From: an uncultured Opitutia bacterium
GTDB lineage: Bacteria; Verrucomicrobiota; Verrucomicrobiia; Opitutales; UBA953
NCBI GenBank assembly: GCA_903840235.1
Contig: CAIMFE010000177.1
Span: 1 to 14,116 of the forward strand
Direction: 5' to 3'
DNA length: 14,116 nt
Part shown: piece after piece, positions 7,389 through 13,728 of the stretch
How the letters are laid out: each line of letters opens with the position of its first letter
Position numbering within the stretch: position 1 is the first letter of the stretch
The notes under the pieces: generated by a model
Database searches by the model: none
What the model was told of the DNA's origin: nothing
What the model saw: the letters and a program-made list of their open reading frames with translations, nothing else
Made by a program: the position numbers and the translations under genes

Positions 7389-9178
7389 CGTTCAACCCCA
7401 GCGACGCTGCGGGAAAGGGATGAAGTGGGTTTAATATCCAACCACTGGATACAATTTTTAGCCACCGTGGTAAAAATCGGAGCAGCAAATTTTCCACCAT
7501 AGGCAATGCCATCGCCTTTCGGTTCATCTAAGATGACGGTGATGGCTATACGCGGATCTTGAGCTGGGAAAAAACCTGAGAACGAAGCAACGTGGTGGGC
7601 ACTGGAGTAACGTCCGTTGATAATTTTTTGGGTGGTGCCCGTTTTGCCTGCGACGTCGTAGCCTTCGATGTCGGCGACAGGTGCGGTGCCGGTTTTACTG
7701 CACACGGCACGTAATAATGTCGCCACTTCTTTGGCCGTGGACGCCGAAACAACTCGGCCACGCGCACGAGGTGGATAGTCGACGACGGTTTCTTTGGTTT
7801 TAGAATCTTCAACGCGTAGAACCAGTTGCGGTTGCATTAACAATCCTTCGGCGGCGATGGTCGACATCGCATAGTGAATTTGTAGAGCGGTCACACTGAT
7901 AGAGTGACCCATGGGCAAACGTGAGATAGTAATGCCATCCCATTTTTCCGGATTAATAATTAGTCCAGGAACTTCGGCGCCCGTGACTAAATTAGACACT
8001 GAACCAAAACCAAATGAACGAACTAATTTATCAAAACGATCTTCGCCGCGTTTTTCCGAATAAAGCATCCCGATTTGCACCGTACCTCGGTTAGAAGACT
8101 CCCGTACAATATCTCGAACCGAAACGACGCCAATCGGGTGGGAGTCCGCGGGCATCGAAATCATTCGGCCGCGATAAGGCACTTGGGATAAACTACAGTC
8201 GTAAATGCTATTCGGGGTAATTAATTTTTCTTCTAGGGCACCCGCGATAGAAACGATTTTAAAAACCGAGCCGGGCTCATAGACATCGGATACGGCACGA
8301 TTTCGCTGACTATCCATGGGGGAAAGTTTGGCGTCATAAAATTTATTAAGATCAAACGTAGGCCAATTGGCTAAGCCCAGGATTCGTCCGGTCTTTGGCT
8401 CGCTCACAATAATCACTGCACTAATCGGATTATATTGAGCCACCGCTTTATCGAGGGCGTCTTCACAAGTTTTCTGCACTAAACTATTAATCGATAAGAT
8501 GACATTGTTACCATCGACAGGTTGAACTTCGCGCAGACGAATACTCGCGATTTCCCGACGGCGACCATCGCGCTCGGATTCAATCCAACCCTTCTGACCT
8601 TGGAGAAAATTATTGAGAGCCTTTTCGATACCACAGGCGGATTGACCTTCCTTATTCACATAGCCGATGACGTGCGCAGCGAGTTGACCATTCGGATAAT
8701 TGCGGCGGTACTTTAACTCTGCCCGGAGGGCTTTGATTTTTAAGCCGTTAATTTTTTTAAGAACTTCTTTGTCTACTTCATGCGCTAAAACAATCCAACG
8801 CACACGTCGCTCGTTTCCCTCATCATCCACTTTCGGTTTAGTGTTAAAGGCCTTGATGACATCGGTCGGGGAAACGGATAAAATTTTGGCGACTTCGACG
8901 GCTCGACCCAGTTCTTCTTTCTTAATAGATTCAGGATCGACGCCGATATCCCAGACATCTTCGGAGACGGCTAATAAATTATTTTGCGAATCGCGCACTT
9001 CTCCGCGGCGACAATCTAATTCTTGAAACACGCTACGGGCTTGGACTGCTTCCGCGCACAACTTAGGCGCTTCGACCCAATGGAGCCAGAAAAGTCTTAC
9101 GATGACGGCGACAAAGCACAGTGAAACAATCCAGGCCAGCGAAGTGAAACGCTTTTGCCTGGCATGCATTAATGTCAT
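7385..9178 (-). CDS. ftsI: FtsI/PBP3-type peptidoglycan D,D-transpeptidase (class B PBP)
   Basis: A septal cross-linking enzyme of 597 residues anchored by one N-terminal membrane segment (about 13-33). A PBP dimerisation-type domain follows, with CRRGEVRDSQNNLLA (56-70) resembling the RGxIxDRNGxxLA block. The transpeptidase domain has all three penicillin-binding motifs: SVFK with nucleophile Ser304 and Lys307, SSN (361-363) and KTGT (512-515). RNRAVSDVYEPGS before the nucleophile closely matches FtsI. MGHSISVTALQ stands where GQGxxVTxLQ is usual. There is no PASTA domain at the C-terminus. Position after ftsL and before murE is the classical dcw site of ftsI. The ATG at 9178 overlaps the ftsL stop; a second ATG at 9169 is less likely. 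Confidence 0.95.
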   Translation of the reverse strand: MTLMHARQKRFTSLAWIVSLCFVAVIVRLFWLHWVEAPKLCAEAVQARSVFQELDCRRGEVRDSQNNLLAVSEDVWDIGVDPESIKKEELGRAVEVAKILSVSPTDVIKAFNTKPKVDDEGNERRVRWIVLAHEVDKEVLKKINGLKIKALRAELKYRRNYPNGQLAAHVIGYVNKEGQSACGIEKALNNFLQGQKGWIESERDGRRREIASIRLREVQPVDGNNVILSINSLVQKTCEDALDKAVAQYNPISAVIIVSEPKTGRILGLANWPTFDLNKFYDAKLSPMDSQRNRAVSDVYEPGSVFKIVSIAGALEEKLITPNSIYDCSLSQVPYRGRMISMPADSHPIGVVSVRDIVRESSNRGTVQIGMLYSEKRGEDRFDKLVRSFGFGSVSNLVTGAEVPGLIINPEKWDGITISRLPMGHSISVTALQIHYAMSTIAAEGLLMQPQLVLRVEDSKTKETVVDYPPRARGRVVSASTAKEVATLLRAVCSKTGTAPVADIEGYDVAGKTGTTQKIINGRYSSAHHVASFSGFFPAQDPRIAITVILDEPKGDGIAYGGKFAAPIFTTVAKNCIQWLDIKPTSSLSRSVAGVER

Positions 9179-9561
9179 CGGGAGCGAGGCCCTCCCATTT
9201 CAACAGGTGGGCGAAAGGTAAGATCGAGTGCCGCCACTCTTGGGCTCGGAGTAGTCCGTGCGGAGGTGACGGGTAAAATAGGACCAGAGACGCGGAGCCA
9301 AGTCACTTGCTCAGGCTTCGGTATTTTAAATTTTTCGCCGGCTTTTTCGCTGAGCTTGACCGTGTCTTGGCTGATATCGCGCTGACGTTTCAAAGCATCT
9401 AATTCTTTTTTGGAGTCAGCAATCGCACGTTCTAAACGGACAATGCGCACGCCCACATCATCCGAGCGGAGACGAAGTTTCATAATACTGATCATCCCTA
9501 ATGCACCAGCGGCAACGGAGATGATGACCATCACGGCAATGAAAAAGCGACGGATGTTCAT
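9175..9561 (-). CDS. ftsL: FtsL-like divisome protein
   Basis: A 128-residue bitopic protein with a short basic N-terminus (MNIRR), one membrane segment (about 6-27), then a heptad-like charged coiled-coil stretch (about 34-63) and a Pro-rich C-terminal tail ending GGPRSR. FtsL proteins are poorly conserved in sequence, so the call rests on architecture (short cytoplasmic end, one membrane span, periplasmic coiled coil) and on its place between rsmH and ftsI, with ATGA overlaps on both sides. In model bacteria FtsL with FtsB and FtsQ activates FtsW-FtsI. The tail of about 60 residues after the coiled coil is longer than in many FtsL proteins and has no domain I recognise. Confidence 0.75.
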   Translation of the reverse strand: MNIRRFFIAVMVIISVAAGALGMISIMKLRLRSDDVGVRIVRLERAIADSKKELDALKRQRDISQDTVKLSEKAGEKFKIPKPEQVTWLRVSGPILPVTSARTTPSPRVAALDLTFRPPVEMGGPRSR

Positions 9562-10475
9562 ACAGTTAAGCGGCGGACGGCACGCAAGCGTGCGGAACGG
9601 CTACGAGGGTTGCGGGTTTGCTCAGCTTCCGATGGCTGAATGGCTTTACGGGTTAAAAGTTCGGCGAGTTTAACGCGTTCATCTTGTCCGCGATTATCAT
9701 CGCGATGAATCGGACGGCCACTGACTTCATTCATATAGCGTTTCACCATGCGATCTTCCAGTGAGTGGAAAGAGATCACCACTAAGACGCCGCCTTGATT
9801 TAATTTTTCGAAGGCTTTGGGTAGCGCTTCAGCTAAGGCGCCTAACTCATCATTAATCGCGATGCGGACACCTTGAAAAGTTTTGGTGGCGGGATGTGGA
9901 CCGCGGGGACCGGGAGGATTCGGTGCGACTTCGGCGACTAATTCGGCAAAGGCGGTGGTGCGGGATAGACGTCCGGTACCGCGGGCAGCTTCGATTGCAT
10001 TCACAATGCGAAACCAGCGAGGCTCTTCACCGTAATCGCGAACCGCTTTTTCTAATTCAGGGCGAGTGGCGCGTTCTAAAAACTCGGCGGCGGTACGGCC
10101 CTTGCGCGTGTCCATGCGCATATCGTTGGGGGCATCGTAGCGAAAAGAGAAACCGCGTTCCGGGATATCCAACTGATGAGAAGACACCCCAATGTCCATC
10201 ATAACACCGTCAAACGACCCCGGAACGCGGTCAAGGTTACGAAAATCTTCAGAATGAAAACGAAAGTTTTTAGGGAAACGTTGGAGGAGTGATTGCGCAC
10301 GTTCGAGTGCAGCGGGATCACGATCCATCACATCGAGGGTAATGTTTTCAGCGCGCTCTAAAATCGCCGTCGCATGTCCACCCCCACCAAACGTACAATC
10401 TAAATAGGCACGACCCGACTGAGGGTTTAGCAAAGCTAAACACTCCTCGAGTAAAACTGGGACGTGACTGGTCAT
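9558..10475 (-). CDS. rsmH: RsmH (MraW), 16S rRNA m4C1402 N4-methyltransferase
   Basis: A SAM-dependent methyltransferase of 305 residues that methylates N4 of C1402 in the 16S rRNA P-site. Motifs in order are HVPVLLEE (4-11), the SAM-binding DCTFGGGGH (26-34), MDRDP (50-54), DIGVSSHQLD (94-103), RGFSFR (107-112), DMRMD (118-122), then HPATKTFQGVRIAIN, VISFHSLEDRMVKRYM and the C-terminal NPRSRSARLRA. All are typical of RsmH. The start is 55 bases after the mraZ stop, in an AT-rich gap with no clear ribosome binding site; the stop overlaps the ftsL start as ATGA. Confidence 0.97.
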   Translation of the reverse strand: MTSHVPVLLEECLALLNPQSGRAYLDCTFGGGGHATAILERAENITLDVMDRDPAALERAQSLLQRFPKNFRFHSEDFRNLDRVPGSFDGVMMDIGVSSHQLDIPERGFSFRYDAPNDMRMDTRKGRTAAEFLERATRPELEKAVRDYGEEPRWFRIVNAIEAARGTGRLSRTTAFAELVAEVAPNPPGPRGPHPATKTFQGVRIAINDELGALAEALPKAFEKLNQGGVLVVISFHSLEDRMVKRYMNEVSGRPIHRDDNRGQDERVKLAELLTRKAIQPSEAEQTRNPRSRSARLRAVRRLTV

Positions 10476-10530
10476 TTAAAAATTAATTGTGAATAAGCTG
10501 TGAGTTGTGTAAGTAACTTTTGGATACAAA

Positions 10531-10989
10531 TTAAATTCCGAGTTCGCGGAGCGCACGGAGAATAATCCGGGTGCGTTCAGAATCGCGTTCGGTCTTGGGG
10601 GGATTTTTTGCCGAGATTTGAAACGTCGTAAAACCACCTTTGAAAACTACATCGCGATCGAGATGGGCTTCTTTCACCACGTGATCATTGAGCGTAATGC
10701 GACCGGCTTTATCGCAGGAAACTTGAATACTATTGGCGCCCAATAAACTCAATGCATCCATTTTATCGGGATCGCTCACGGTGACTTGCAGAGCTGCATC
10801 GGAAATGCGCTTCACCATCGACGGAGGAAAAACGACGATCGATCCAACCGCGGGATGATACATCGCTAAAAAACTTGTTTCTGCAGTTCCTTCAAAACGC
10901 CAGGCCGCTGGAATGGTGACACGATTTTTCTCATCCAACTTTCCGTGATGGATTCCTGTAAAGAGAGAATGGTTTGAACCAATAGACAT
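10531..10989 (-). CDS. mraZ: MraZ, dcw-cluster transcriptional regulator
   Basis: A DNA-binding protein of 152 residues with two MraZ/SpoVT-AbrB repeats: GKLDEKNRVTIPAAWR near residues 16-31 and CDKAGRITLNDHVVKEAHLD near 91-110, both matching the DxxGRxxxP pattern. MraZ is the first gene of dcw clusters and in E. coli represses its own operon by binding repeats in the 5' leader. The frame is open to an ATG at 11031, but those 14 extra residues would be read through the TGGG repeats of the leader. The ATG at 10989 gives the normal N-terminus just before the first repeat, so I chose it. No Shine-Dalgarno is visible. Confidence 0.93.
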   Translation of the reverse strand: MSIGSNHSLFTGIHHGKLDEKNRVTIPAAWRFEGTAETSFLAMYHPAVGSIVVFPPSMVKRISDAALQVTVSDPDKMDALSLLGANSIQVSCDKAGRITLNDHVVKEAHLDRDVVFKGGFTTFQISAKNPPKTERDSERTRIILRALRELGI

Positions 10990-11006
10990 GAGATATGGGA
11001 GCGTGA

Positions 11007-11040
11007 ACCCAGTACGCCCACTTTCAACCACTATGCCCCA
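11007..11040 (-). promoter_or_regulatory. Candidate MraZ-binding box in the mraZ leader
   Basis: On the minus strand four TGGG-like pentamers run in one direction, beginning at 11040 (TGGGG), 11030 (TGGTT, imperfect), 11020 (TGGGC) and 11011 (TGGGT). The spacing is 10, 10 and 9 bases. E. coli MraZ recognises TGGGN repeats separated by about 5 bases upstream of mraZ, so arrangement and place fit autoregulation. The box ends about 18 bases before the mraZ start. The match was made by eye. Confidence 0.6.
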
Positions 11041-11049
11041 CCCGTCAAG

Positions 11050-11055
11050 ATTTTA
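11050..11055 (-). promoter_or_regulatory. Weak candidate -10 element for the dcw operon
   Basis: TAAAAT on the minus strand would place the transcript start near 11043, so that the TGGG repeats fall in the first bases of the leader. At 17 bases upstream there is only TGGTGT, a poor -35, so the promoter remains tentative. Confidence 0.25.
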
Positions 11056-11107
11056 GCCCCAGGTTAATATTCACACCATTCACAGGCGCGATCGGTCCAA
11101 AATACCG

Positions 11108-11135
11108 ATTTTATGACAATTTTCGCTCATAAAAT
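11108..11135. repeat. Perfect 9-base inverted repeat
   Basis: ATTTTATGA at 11108-11116 and its exact complement TCATAAAAT at 11127-11135 are separated by 10 bases. The centres of the arms are 19 bases apart, roughly two helical turns, which suits a dimeric regulator on either divergent promoter. As RNA it would be a weak AU-rich hairpin without a T tract, so an operator is more likely than a terminator. No regulator is identified. Confidence 0.5.
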
Positions 11136-11273
11136 ACTTATCCATCTGCTATTCAGCGACTTACGCTTATTTTAGGGATTAAAGGCCTTTTTTTATTAAA
11201 AAGGAAAGTCGATTTTGACCAATAGAATAAGGGGTAAAATGAATTTTTGGCTCCTTTTTGTATTCAGATTGTC

Positions 11274-11302
11274 ATTACATTATTCCCTGGGGGGCCGATA
11301 AT
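11274..11302 (+). promoter_or_regulatory. Candidate promoter for the lipoprotein gene
   Basis: ATTACA (11274-11279, four matches to TTGACA) lies 17 bases before GATAAT (11297-11302, five matches to TATAAT). Transcription would start near 11309, leaving a leader of about 65 bases before the ATG at 11374. Chosen by eye in AT-rich DNA, so modest weight. Confidence 0.35.
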
Positions 11303-11373
11303 CTGCATGGGCGAAAGGGTTTGCCTTCATAGCGGGGGTGTGTTCTTTGATTATCACCGAATTACACCTAATT

Positions 11374-11802
11374 ATGAAGAACGCCGTCACTTACGCACTC
11401 CTCGCTACAGCTATCACCTTTACTGGCTGCACCACCTACGTGGGCGTAGATAATCCAGATAACTCCGGTTCGATGTTCTCCAACATGACTGGTACCTTAA
11501 CTACTAAATATAAAGCGGAGCCTGAAGTTGTCTTCAACGCCGTTAAACGTGCGGTTGATCAACAGAGCGACATCATGAAGCGCATGGGCGAAACCCAGCA
11601 CAATTCTGAAGGTCAACTTTTCGACACCACCGTCTTCGCTCGTGCGATTGGTGACTTAGAAGTGAAGATCAACGTCACTAAAATCCAAGACGAAAAAACT
11701 AAAGAGTCCTACACACAGGTCACTGTGAAATATGGCTTCTTCGGTAACTGCGAACAAAGTCAGCAGCTGGTTTCAAAAATCTCTGCTAACGTTCGCCGAT
11801 AA
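11374..11802 (+). CDS. Small putative lipoprotein, DUF3568-like
   Basis: A 142-residue protein with a signal sequence (MKNAVTYALLATAITFTGC) whose Cys19 is the likely lipidation site; Phe at the -3 place of the lipobox is unusual, but the charge and hydrophobic core fit. The mature part starts TTYVGVDNPDNSG and then alternates charged helix-like and strand-like segments (for example YKAEPEVVFNAVKRAVD and TQVTVKYGFFGN). This resembles the small DUF3568-type lipoproteins of Verrucomicrobia and relatives, whose function is unknown; that match is from memory. The frame extends to a GTG at 11338, but the ATG at 11374 puts the basic residue and hydrophobic core at the N-terminus. No ribosome binding site is evident. 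It stands alone, followed by GC-rich hairpins. Confidence 0.8.
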   Translation: MKNAVTYALLATAITFTGCTTYVGVDNPDNSGSMFSNMTGTLTTKYKAEPEVVFNAVKRAVDQQSDIMKRMGETQHNSEGQLFDTTVFARAIGDLEVKINVTKIQDEKTKESYTQVTVKYGFFGNCEQSQQLVSKISANVRR

Positions 11803-11809
11803 AAGAGCG

Positions 11810-11821
11810 GGCGGAACCGCC
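11810..11821 (+). other. Small GC-rich hairpin after the lipoprotein gene
   Basis: The palindromic stretch GGCGGAACCGCC can fold as a 4-base stem with a GAAC loop. It has no T run. GGGCGG (11809-11814) could instead pair with CCGCCC (11832-11837) in the next hairpin, so the two structures may compete. Confidence 0.4.
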
Positions 11822-11826
11822 TAATG

Positions 11827-11866
11827 GAACGCCGCCCAGCCATTCGGCTTGGCGGCGTTCTTATTT
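11827..11866 (+). terminator. Probable intrinsic terminator or attenuator between the lipoprotein gene and aroC
   Basis: GAACGCCGCC (11827-11836) pairs perfectly with GGCGGCGTTC (11851-11860). Inside, AGCC (11838-11841) pairs with GGCT (11846-11849) around an ATTC loop, with one C/T mismatch between the two stems, giving 14 pairs. It is followed by TTATTT, a broken T tract. The hairpin ends only 27 bases before the aroC ATG, leaving little room for a separate promoter, so it may be a partial terminator or an attenuator. Confidence 0.65.
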
Positions 11867-11887
11867 ACGATAATAATCTTAACACAC

Positions 11888-12997
11888 ATGGGAAATATTT
11901 TTGGACACAGCTTTCGCATTGCGACTTTCGGAGAAAGTCACGGTCCCGCCTTGGGCGTAGTCATTGAAGGCTGCCCTCCCCGCGTCCCCTTTGATTTAGA
12001 TTTTCTTAAAAAGGAATTAGCGCGTCGTCGCCCTGGACAGAGCGATTTAACCACGCAACGCAAAGAAGAAGATCAGCCCGAAATTTTATCCGGTATCTCT
12101 CCGGATGGACTGACCTTAGGTTCGCCTATTGCGATTATCGTTCGCAATAAAGACCAACGTCCTTCGGCCTACACCGAAATGAAATCAGCGTACCGTCCAT
12201 CACATGCGGATTTCACTTACGATTCTAAATACGGTATTCGTGCCGTCGAAGGTGGCGGACGTTCCTCCGCTCGCGAAACGGCCGCACGTGTGGCCGCCGG
12301 TGCGTTAGCGAAAACGGTTCTCGATCACGCTTGTGGTGCAAAAATTACAGCGTGGGTGGAAAGCGTCGCGGATATTCAAATGCCAGCGCTGGCAAAAACT
12401 CCGACGCAAAAGCAAGTCGATGCGAGCCCCACACGTTGTCCACATCCTGCGACCGCAGAAAAAATTGCGGAATGTATTCGCAGTGCACGCAGCCAGGGAG
12501 ATTCCGTGGGTGGCGTGATTTGCTGTGTAATCTCCGGATTACCTGCGGGCTTAGGTTCTCCTGTGTTTGATCGCTTCGAAGCTGATTTAGCGAAGGCGAT
12601 GCTTTCGTTACCAGCGACGAAAGGTTTTGAAATCGGAAGTGGTTTTGCGGGCACTCAATTAATGGGCAGTCAGCATAATGATTTATTCGTCAAAAAAGGC
12701 GGACGTATTCGCACCGCAACTAATCGCTCGGGTGGAACGCAAGGAGGCATTACCAACGGCGAAGATGTCGTCTTCCGTATCGCGTTCAAACCTACTGCGA
12801 CTATTTTACAAAAGCAAAAAACCGTCCGTCCCGATGGTAAAGAAACCTCACTCGCGGCTAAAGGACGTCACGATCCGTGCGTCTTACCACGCGCCGTGCC
12901 GATTGTTGAAGCCATGGCCGCACTCGTAGCCGTCGATCACTGGATTCGCGATCGTGGACAAAATGAATCTTTCGGACGCTGCGGCCGTAAAGCATGA
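11888..12997 (+). CDS. aroC: Chorismate synthase AroC
   Basis: AroC converts 5-enolpyruvylshikimate-3-phosphate to chorismate, the last step of the shikimate pathway, using reduced FMN. The 369-residue protein has the family signatures: GESHGPALGVVIEGCP (14-29), an RRRPGQ block, GGGRSSARETAARVAAGA, SGLPAGLGSPVFDR, NRSGGTQGGITNG and RHDPCVLPRAVPIVEAM. The C-terminus is only a short tail after DHWIRDR, similar to standard bacterial enzymes. The frame is open to a TTG at 11849, but those 13 codons would be read from the hairpin; the ATG giving MGNIFGHSF is the classical AroC start. The stop overlaps the next gene as ATGA. No clear Shine-Dalgarno is seen. Confidence 0.97.
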   Translation: MGNIFGHSFRIATFGESHGPALGVVIEGCPPRVPFDLDFLKKELARRRPGQSDLTTQRKEEDQPEILSGISPDGLTLGSPIAIIVRNKDQRPSAYTEMKSAYRPSHADFTYDSKYGIRAVEGGGRSSARETAARVAAGALAKTVLDHACGAKITAWVESVADIQMPALAKTPTQKQVDASPTRCPHPATAEKIAECIRSARSQGDSVGGVICCVISGLPAGLGSPVFDRFEADLAKAMLSLPATKGFEIGSGFAGTQLMGSQHNDLFVKKGGRIRTATNRSGGTQGGITNGEDVVFRIAFKPTATILQKQKTVRPDGKETSLAAKGRHDPCVLPRAVPIVEAMAALVAVDHWIRDRGQNESFGRCGRKA

Positions 12998-13719
12998 CCC
13001 CGCTCATCATCGTTCTCGGGATTGCTGGATCAGGCCGTTCGGCCGTCGTAAAAGAACTCGCGGATAACGCGTGGGTAGAAGGTAAAGCGATTCGTATTTT
13101 AGCGGAGAGTGCCGAGACTTCAGAGAACGCGACCCGGGCCGAGCGTTGGACCTTTAAAGAGGGAGAAGCCCGCGTACCTCAACCAGCCGAAGAAGCAGCC
13201 TGTATCCTGATTACGAATGGACGGCTCTCCACCATCGATCAGATGGAAGCCATTCACCAACGCGTGACGAATTCCGATTGGCAAATTCAACGGGTCATCA
13301 CGGTCATAGATTGTGCACTCGCGCATCGACACCCCGAACTTTCCGAATGGTACGAGGCGTGCATTCATTTTTCTGATGCCGTCGTGTTAAATCGTCGCTG
13401 GGAAGTTCCCGGTCAATGGATGAGTAAATTTTTAGAAAAATACGAAAATAGTTTTTATCCCTGTCTCTTCTTTAATTTCTTAAAAGAAGGTCGCTTACAC
13501 AACCCCGCAGCGGTGATTGAAGGCGACCCATTGCGCATGAGTCATATCTTTGATGAAATCGATGCGGTGGATGAAATGGAATTCGATGAAGATAATTTGC
13601 CCGAAGAACCTTTTGATTTGGTGCGTCAGCCCGACAAATATTTTGCACGCGATGATTTAGGCCGTCGCATGATTACGGTACCCGACATTAAAGAAGTCCT
13701 TAAACTTGAGGGGCGCTAA
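12994..13719 (+). CDS. P-loop protein resembling a degenerate COG0523/CobW-type G3E GTPase
   Basis: A 241-residue cytoplasmic protein. The N-terminus has a hydrophobic strand and a Walker A-like loop GIAGSGRS (9-16) with Arg15 in place of the usual Lys. Further on, VITVIDC (101-107) resembles the VVxVVDA strand of COG0523 proteins, and FSDAVVLNRRWEVP (126-139) aligns with their ADxVLLNKxD segment, with NRRW in place of NKxD. There is no CxCC metal motif. A very acidic stretch lies at about 187-208, and the tail RRMITVPDIKEVLKLEG is basic then amphipathic. I infer a diverged G3E-like fold that may no longer bind or hydrolyse GTP normally; another P-loop family is possible. The ATG overlaps the aroC stop (ATGA), so it is co-translated with aroC; the reason for that pairing is unclear. 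Confidence 0.55.
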   Translation: MTPLIIVLGIAGSGRSAVVKELADNAWVEGKAIRILAESAETSENATRAERWTFKEGEARVPQPAEEAACILITNGRLSTIDQMEAIHQRVTNSDWQIQRVITVIDCALAHRHPELSEWYEACIHFSDAVVLNRRWEVPGQWMSKFLEKYENSFYPCLFFNFLKEGRLHNPAAVIEGDPLRMSHIFDEIDAVDEMEFDEDNLPEEPFDLVRQPDKYFARDDLGRRMITVPDIKEVLKLEGR

Positions 13720-13728
13720 GCGATCACG

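Larger units (their letters stand above)
10990..11373. other. Divergent intergenic region between mraZ and the lipoprotein gene
   Basis: This 384-base, mostly AT-rich stretch separates the two divergent transcription units. Besides the MraZ-box candidate it holds a perfect 9-base inverted repeat (11108-11116 and 11127-11135), an AAAGGCCTTT palindrome at 11181-11190 merging into an AT-rich hairpin (11186-11192 with 11198-11204), and a G-rich run near 11289-11294. I see no convincing coding sequence and no known RNA family. Confidence 0.7.

Noticed and set aside
9896..10204. 102-codon plus-strand open frame opposite rsmH
   Set aside because: Opposite a strongly conserved gene, Arg-rich and without domain features.
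10990..11031. Longer mraZ starting at 11031
   Set aside because: The added 14 codons lie over the TGGG repeats, and the ATG at 10989 gives the usual MraZ N-terminus.
11181..11204. AAAGGCCTTT plus T run as an intrinsic terminator
   Set aside because: No gene ends just upstream on either strand, and the stem is mostly A-T; left as a structural note in the intergenic region.
11215..11240. TTGACC and TAAAAT as a plus-strand promoter
   Set aside because: The spacer is only 14 bases, too short for a standard sigma-70 type promoter.
11338..11373. GTG start for the small lipoprotein
   Set aside because: It would put 12 extra residues before a typical signal sequence beginning at the ATG at 11374.
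11849..11887. Longer aroC from a TTG start
   Set aside because: The extra codons lie in the terminator-like hairpin and its tail; MGNIFGHSF is the classical AroC start.
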